NCBI GenBank assembly: GCA_030655675.1
Contig: JAUSPM010000025.1
Location: forward strand, 1 to 15,741
DNA length: 15,741 nucleotides
Direction: 5' to 3'
Source of the DNA: Methanosarcinaceae archaeon
Lineage (GTDB): Archaea; Halobacteriota; Methanosarcinia; Methanosarcinales; Methanosarcinaceae
Positions 12,367 through 15,741 of this stretch are shown piece by piece. A program made the translations under genes and the position numbers. Every line of letters starts with the position of its first letter. Positions within the stretch are counted from its first letter, which is position 1. The notes under the pieces are model-generated. The model was not told where the DNA came from, searched no databases, and saw only the letters and a program-made list of their open reading frames with translations.

Positions 12367-13740
12367 TCATGAAACATCCGGTTTTTTTGAAACTGCCTGC
12401 GTCATCAGCAAGAAAAGCCATACCGGAATATAGGTAATATTGTCATCCTTTTTTAACAAGTCTTTAGTCACAACTATGCCTTCTGTCTTGAATGTTTCAC
12501 AGAATTTAACCAGACCTTTGAGGTCATTTTTCTCAATATCGTTTGTGTACTTTACTTCAATGGGAATTGTTCTGTTATTTGAGGTAAATACTATGTCCAC
12601 CTCATTTTTGGCTTTATCCTGCCAGTAGAATATTTTAGGGAACAACTCTTTCTTTTTCAGGGAAAGCACATGGGAAAAAACAAGGTTTTCCACGATCTTT
12701 GTTTTTTCGAGTTCATTTATTTCTTTTAAAACCAAAGAGTTACGAAGACCACAATCAATAAAAAATAGTTTCTTTTCCTTTCGTGTTGATATTACCTGTT
12801 TCTTTGAGTATATATAAGCAGTATAAACGATGAAGCATTCTTCAAGATAGGAAATGTAATTTTTAACAGTGTCCACTTTTATACTTAGAATTTCTGCAAA
12901 TCCTGAATAGTTCATCCTCTGGGACATGAAATCCGAAAGCAGGTCTGTTAAATCGCTTAAGATCCTTGGCTCTTTAATGTCCTTTAGATCCAAAATATCC
13001 CTGTTGATTGTCAGCGTTTTATAAAGTTTTAAAACGTCGTATGCATTTTCCGTATCGTCCATATCAAAAACTTCAGGGAAACCGCCTTTGAGAATATAAT
13101 CATCCAATTTTATGAGCAGATCCTGCTTTTTCAAAATCAAATTGTCATGTGCTTTTTTGATGTCATCGAAATTATGGATGTCTGCATCTACTTGCCTGCC
13201 GGTTATTTCCGAAAATGTTAATGGTAAGATCAAGTGAAAGCAAATCCGCCCAAGTAAACTTTCCCCGCTGCCTTTTAAGATTCGAAGCGACGAAGAACCC
13301 GAGACTATGAACTTTATCTTCAGCTCCATATCCTGCCAGTATTTGATGATATTCCCCCAATCATCAAGCTTGTGTATCTCATCGAGAAAGATATACACAG
13401 TGTCCGTCAAACTGTCTATGGGTTCCCTGACCATCATGCCGGAATACTCCATCAGCATTTCATCAAATCCATTTTGTAATGCCAGCCTGATCTTTGGATT
13501 ATCAAAAGATATGAATAATATGTTTCGTTCATTCACACCGCTATTGAGTAAATGATTGATCATCCCATACATCAGGGTTGTTTTTCCGGCACGTCTTGGT
13601 CCCAACAAACATGTTATTTTATTGCTTGCAAGCTCCTGTATCAGAGATTCAAAATCCTGCCTGCCGATTGCACCCAGCCTGGATTCGTTGATATGTTTGG
13701 TCTTCCACCAGGCGTTCTGTATTATTATCTCTTCTAACAT
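12367..13740 (-). CDS. second AAA ATPase with DUF4143/PD-(D/E)xK-like C-terminus
   Basis: This protein of 457 residues belongs to the same broad family as the ATPase at 8614-9921 but is clearly different in sequence. Walker A is GPRRAGKT (47-54), Walker B is IFLDE (D120, E121), followed by FIVSGSSSLRI (144-154), GRICFHLILPLTFSEI (164-179) and GGFPEV (219-224). The C-terminal domain keeps a nuclease-like arrangement, E380-V-D382 and E395-V-K397 (FYWQDKAKNEVDIVF, then IPIEVKY), so it may be catalytically competent, unlike the first ATPase. The gene faces the UvrD-like gene tail to tail, with a 102-base gap containing no obvious terminator hairpin. Its promoter side is the debris zone, where TTATATAA at about 13762-13769 may be the TATA box. 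The function in the cell is unknown. Confidence 0.92.
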   Translation of the reverse strand: MLEEIIIQNAWWKTKHINESRLGAIGRQDFESLIQELASNKITCLLGPRRAGKTTLMYGMINHLLNSGVNERNILFISFDNPKIRLALQNGFDEMLMEYSGMMVREPIDSLTDTVYIFLDEIHKLDDWGNIIKYWQDMELKIKFIVSGSSSLRILKGSGESLLGRICFHLILPLTFSEITGRQVDADIHNFDDIKKAHDNLILKKQDLLIKLDDYILKGGFPEVFDMDDTENAYDVLKLYKTLTINRDILDLKDIKEPRILSDLTDLLSDFMSQRMNYSGFAEILSIKVDTVKNYISYLEECFIVYTAYIYSKKQVISTRKEKKLFFIDCGLRNSLVLKEINELEKTKIVENLVFSHVLSLKKKELFPKIFYWQDKAKNEVDIVFTSNNRTIPIEVKYTNDIEKNDLKGLVKFCETFKTEGIVVTKDLLKKDDNITYIPVWLFLLMTQAVSKKPDVS

Positions 13741-13813
13741 AATTCTGTTATAGGGGGTGTATTATATAACTATCTTTCCGTTATAGAGTAAAAGATTAAG
13801 GTATAATTCTCTG

Positions 13814-13867
13814 GTTGAACGCGAAAATGAAAATGAATCCGAGATTATGATTGGAACCAATCCGATC
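13814..13867 (+). pseudogene. 18-codon remnant of a UvrD-like helicase gene
   Basis: The 54 bases translate to VERENENESEIMIGTNPI and align without gaps to 12031-12084 of the nearby helicase gene (VERENKDESDIMIGTNPI). I count 45 of 54 identical bases, and seven of the nine differences fall at third codon positions. This shows that the piece diverged while still a working gene, so it is the relic of a second, related helicase rather than a recent copy. Element A copy 3 starts 13 bases later. Confidence 0.8.
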
Positions 13868-13879
13868 TTCACGCAATAT

Positions 13880-14026
13880 CAGGAACATGCCGCCGCTTCG
13901 CGCCGGATGGATGTTTTTTGGATCTAAACTGTTCGTTTCAATTCAAGTCGTAAAGTTGCTGGCCAATCCCTTCGATAGACCATATTCAATATTGTATGCA
14001 GGAGGACGTACACAACACCGCTTTCA
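13880..14026 (+). repeat. element A, copy 3 (full length)
   Basis: This copy starts CAGGAACATGCCGCCG and runs through AAACTGTTCGTTTCAA to CAACACCGCTTTCAA, colinear with copy 2 over about 145 bases with small indels. It sits between the helicase remnant and the 33-base tandem repeats. It has the same orientation as copies 1 and 2. Confidence 0.7.
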
Positions 14027-14032
14027 AAACTA

Positions 14033-14109
14033 TAATGTAGTTAAAATGCATAAATACCTACATTGTAATGTAGTTAAAATGCATAAATACCTACATTGTA
14101 ATGTAGTTA
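14033..14109. repeat. 33-base tandem repeats with internal palindrome (2.3 units)
   Basis: Two identical 33-base units (14033-14065 and 14066-14098) and the first 11 bases of a third (14099-14109) are present. Each full unit starts TAATGTAGTT and ends CTACATTG, so AATGTAG and CTACATT face each other. Neighbouring units also pair across the junction. The exactness of the two units points to recent duplication or selection as clustered binding sites. Confidence 0.85.
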
Positions 14110-14263
14110 TATTTAAGTTATCTTTATACACCAAACCTTGCATTTGCATTCAATCAGAATATTGAACCAATCCTGCCTTATATGCTTGAAAATATTGTAG
14201 CATCACATACCGATGCAAGGTTTTTTTATCGGAACAGTTTTGAGATCGATTTCATACTACCTG
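14110..14263 (+). pseudogene. internal fragment of another DUF4143-type ATPase gene
   Basis: An open stretch of about 51 codons reads YTPNLAFAF, then LPYMLENIVASH and FFYRNSFEIDFIL. This corresponds to the D-T-G..., Y-E-N-L-V... and YYW...EVDFVI segments of the ATPase at 8614-9921. It starts where the tandem repeats end and stops where an IS right end begins, so both ends are lost. It is on the opposite strand from the two intact DUF4143 genes. Confidence 0.6.
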
Positions 14264-14264
14264 A

Positions 14265-14320
14265 TGAACCACTCTCACCTGCCGCTATGCGGCAAGGAAG
14301 TGGCTTCCTGCTTCATTCAT
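14265..14320 (-). mobile_element. solo IS200/IS605-type right end
   Basis: TGAACCACTCTCACC is followed by two tandem hairpins: GCCGC-TAT-GCGGC (14281-14293) and AGGAAG-TGG-CTTCCT (14295-14309). It aligns with the copies at 4615 and 8025. The minus strand would encode the TnpB-like tail M-K-Q-E-A-T-S-L-P-H-S-G-R before a stop. It interrupts the DUF4143 fragment, which gives an order of events: fragment first, IS second. Confidence 0.55.
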
Positions 14321-14358
14321 ATAAATTCGAGTTACGGTACCAACACACGTCCAAATCA

Positions 14359-14365
14359 TTAAATA
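14359..14365 (+). promoter_or_regulatory. TATA-like box of the DUF234 ATPase gene
   Basis: TTAAATA is centred 27 bases before the ATG at 14389, exactly the archaeal TATA-to-start distance if the transcript begins at the start codon. No ribosome binding site precedes the ATG, which fits a leaderless mRNA. Confidence 0.45.
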
Positions 14366-14388
14366 CTTGCCACACGATTATAATAATC

Positions 14389-15741
14389 ATGTGGAAACAA
14401 CTGCCTTTTGTTAATCGTGAAAAGGAACTTGCATTTTTAAGAAAGACATTCGATTCTGATCGTGCCGAGTTTATAGTGATCTATGGGAGAAGGCGGATCG
14501 GTAAAACCGAACTTATAAAAGAATCTATTAAAGACCGCAAAGCAGTGTATTTTTTTGTTGAGCAGGCATTAGAGGAAGAAAACCTGAACTCATTTAAAGA
14601 GATCATTGCAAAAACAGTGAATAATCCTTTGATTGCAAAAAGCAACCTCACATGGGAAGAGGTTTTCGAACAGATAGTAAATGAAGATAAATTGATCATT
14701 GTTTTGGATGAATTTCCGAATCTTATTCTGGAGAACAGAGCATTATTATCTAAATTCCAGAAAATATGGGATGGATCGTTAAAGAATACTACTATCAAAC
14801 TTATTTTCTGTGGTTCATCGATCTCGATGATGGAAAATTATCTTCTGGATATTAAAAGTCCTCTATATGGCAGACGCACCGGTCAGGTATTTTTAGAACC
14901 GCTTAAAGCATCGCATATACTAAAATTTGGCACACTGTCATTTGAAGAGGCAGTCAGGGTATATGGCATAACAGATGGCATACCCGAATATATCAAAGAA
15001 GTTTGTTACCGGCTTGAGCATGGCGAAGATCTGGATGAGGTTTTTCAGCAGAACAAAACACTGTTTAATGAAGTAGAAATTTTGATCAAAAGTGAATTAA
15101 GAGATCCTACACGATATTTTAAGATATTGAAGGCTATTGCGTTTGGCAGCACAAAATTTGGAGAGATCGTGAATTCCACTGATTTTTCTGCACCCACATT
15201 ATCGAAATACTTAAGCAATCTGGTAAATCTACATGTTGTTGAGGAATTATATCCGGTACTTAGTGACAAGGAGCGAAAAAGGAATCGCAAGTATGCTCTT
15301 TCTGACAATTATTTTAAATTTTATTTCAAATTCATTTATCCAAACAAATCCGAACTTATATCAACCGGAAAGATCGCAGATTTTGACATAGGCTACAATC
15401 AATATCTTGGAAAGATATTCGAAGATGTGTCCAGAGAATTTTTAGAAGACAATATCAAATCCCTGCCTTTTGAATTTACAAAGATCGGATGCTGGTGGCA
15501 CAGGGATAAAGAGATCGATCTTGTGGCATTGAATGATAGTTCAAAGGAAATAATGTTTGTAGAATGTAAATGGAAAACACTTTCATTGACTGATTGCCGG
15601 CGGATACTTGGTAAACTCAATGAAAAATCAACATTCGTACAATGGAACACCGGTATACGCAAGGAATATTTCGGATTGATTGCAAAAAAGATCGAAGGCA
15701 AGGAACACCTACGGAATGAGGGATTTGTGGTGTACGACCTG
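14389..15741 (+). CDS. archaeal ATPase (ATPase_2/DUF234 family), 3' end outside window
   Basis: The frame is open from ATG 14389 for 451 codons to the last base, so the gene is incomplete only at its 3' end, probably by a few residues. Walker A is GRRRIGKT (33-40) and Walker B is IIVLDEFPNL (D107, E108). FCGSSISMM and YGRRTGQVFLEPL match the archaeal ATPase (SSO1545-like) family. A winged-helix region follows (FGEIVNST, then LSKYLSNLVNLHVVEEL). The C-terminal DUF234 domain has WWHRDKEIDLVAL (E375, D377) and FVECKWK (E392, K394), a PD-(D/E)xK nuclease-like set that appears intact. The family is abundant in archaea and its cellular role is not established. There is no ribosome binding site, and a TATA-like box 27 bases upstream suggests a leaderless transcript. 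Its 5' flank consists of mobile-element debris. Confidence 0.92.
   Translation, partial: MWKQLPFVNREKELAFLRKTFDSDRAEFIVIYGRRRIGKTELIKESIKDRKAVYFFVEQALEEENLNSFKEIIAKTVNNPLIAKSNLTWEEVFEQIVNEDKLIIVLDEFPNLILENRALLSKFQKIWDGSLKNTTIKLIFCGSSISMMENYLLDIKSPLYGRRTGQVFLEPLKASHILKFGTLSFEEAVRVYGITDGIPEYIKEVCYRLEHGEDLDEVFQQNKTLFNEVEILIKSELRDPTRYFKILKAIAFGSTKFGEIVNSTDFSAPTLSKYLSNLVNLHVVEELYPVLSDKERKRNRKYALSDNYFKFYFKFIYPNKSELISTGKIADFDIGYNQYLGKIFEDVSREFLEDNIKSLPFEFTKIGCWWHRDKEIDLVALNDSSKEIMFVECKWKTLSLTDCRRILGKLNEKSTFVQWNTGIRKEYFGLIAKKIEGKEHLRNEGFVVYDL

Noticed and set aside
14033..14109. CRISPR array
   Set aside because: The units are contiguous with no spacers and there are only 2.3 of them. No cas gene is nearby.

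Overview
The window looks like a chromosomal segment of a methanogenic or methane-oxidising archaeon of the Methanosarcinales or a close relative. The anchor is a full-length, very typical archaeal MCM helicase. It is followed by an exported NosD-type beta-helix protein ending in the tail motif common in methanogen surface proteins. TATA-like boxes sit about 25 bases before start codons, T-runs serve as terminators, and AAA_14/DUF4143 and DUF234 'archaeal ATPases' are abundant, which also fits. This assignment is inference from protein families.

Region 1 (about 1-4130) is the most striking part. It is a same-strand series of small genes separated by sites with the architecture of integron attC recombination sites: an outer core pair (R'' ending AAC, R' beginning GTTA) enclosing a second complementary pair (L''/L') around a variable loop. 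Complete sites lie at 939-1034, 1117-1193, 1939-2017 and 2839-2911, a left-half site at 3944-3963, and a weak candidate at 164-219. The implied cassettes carry a four-helix membrane protein, no gene (a 159-base cassette), a two-domain secreted or anchored protein broken by one in-frame stop, a 239-aa protein with a HEPN-like RN...H signature, and a zinc-less MDR oxidoreductase. No integrase is in view. The array ends abruptly in a GC-rich, hairpin-bearing segment.

Region 2 (4127-8613) holds a winged-helix tail fragment of a RecG/Fic-like regulator on the minus strand, preceded by 12-base tandem repeats, then mcm, a T-rich terminator and the nosD-like gene. Mobile-element scars bracket mcm and nosD: copies of a roughly 145-base dispersed repeat (called element A here) and solo right ends of IS200/IS605-type (TnpB) elements.

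Region 3 (8614-15741) alternates NTPase genes with debris: a minus-strand AAA_14/DUF4143 ATPase, a plus-strand UvrD-like SF1 helicase, a second minus-strand AAA/DUF4143 ATPase, a debris zone, and a plus-strand DUF234 archaeal ATPase that runs off the end. The debris zone holds an 18-codon echo of the UvrD gene, element A, 33-base tandem repeats, a fragment of another DUF4143 ATPase and another IS right end.

Overall, a core replication gene sits between an integron-like cassette array and a plastic island built from repeated recombination. Likely regulatory sequences are paired palindromes at 8167-8215, palindromes at 9954-10006, tandem palindromic repeats at 14033-14109, and a TATA-like box for a leaderless DUF234 ATPase.
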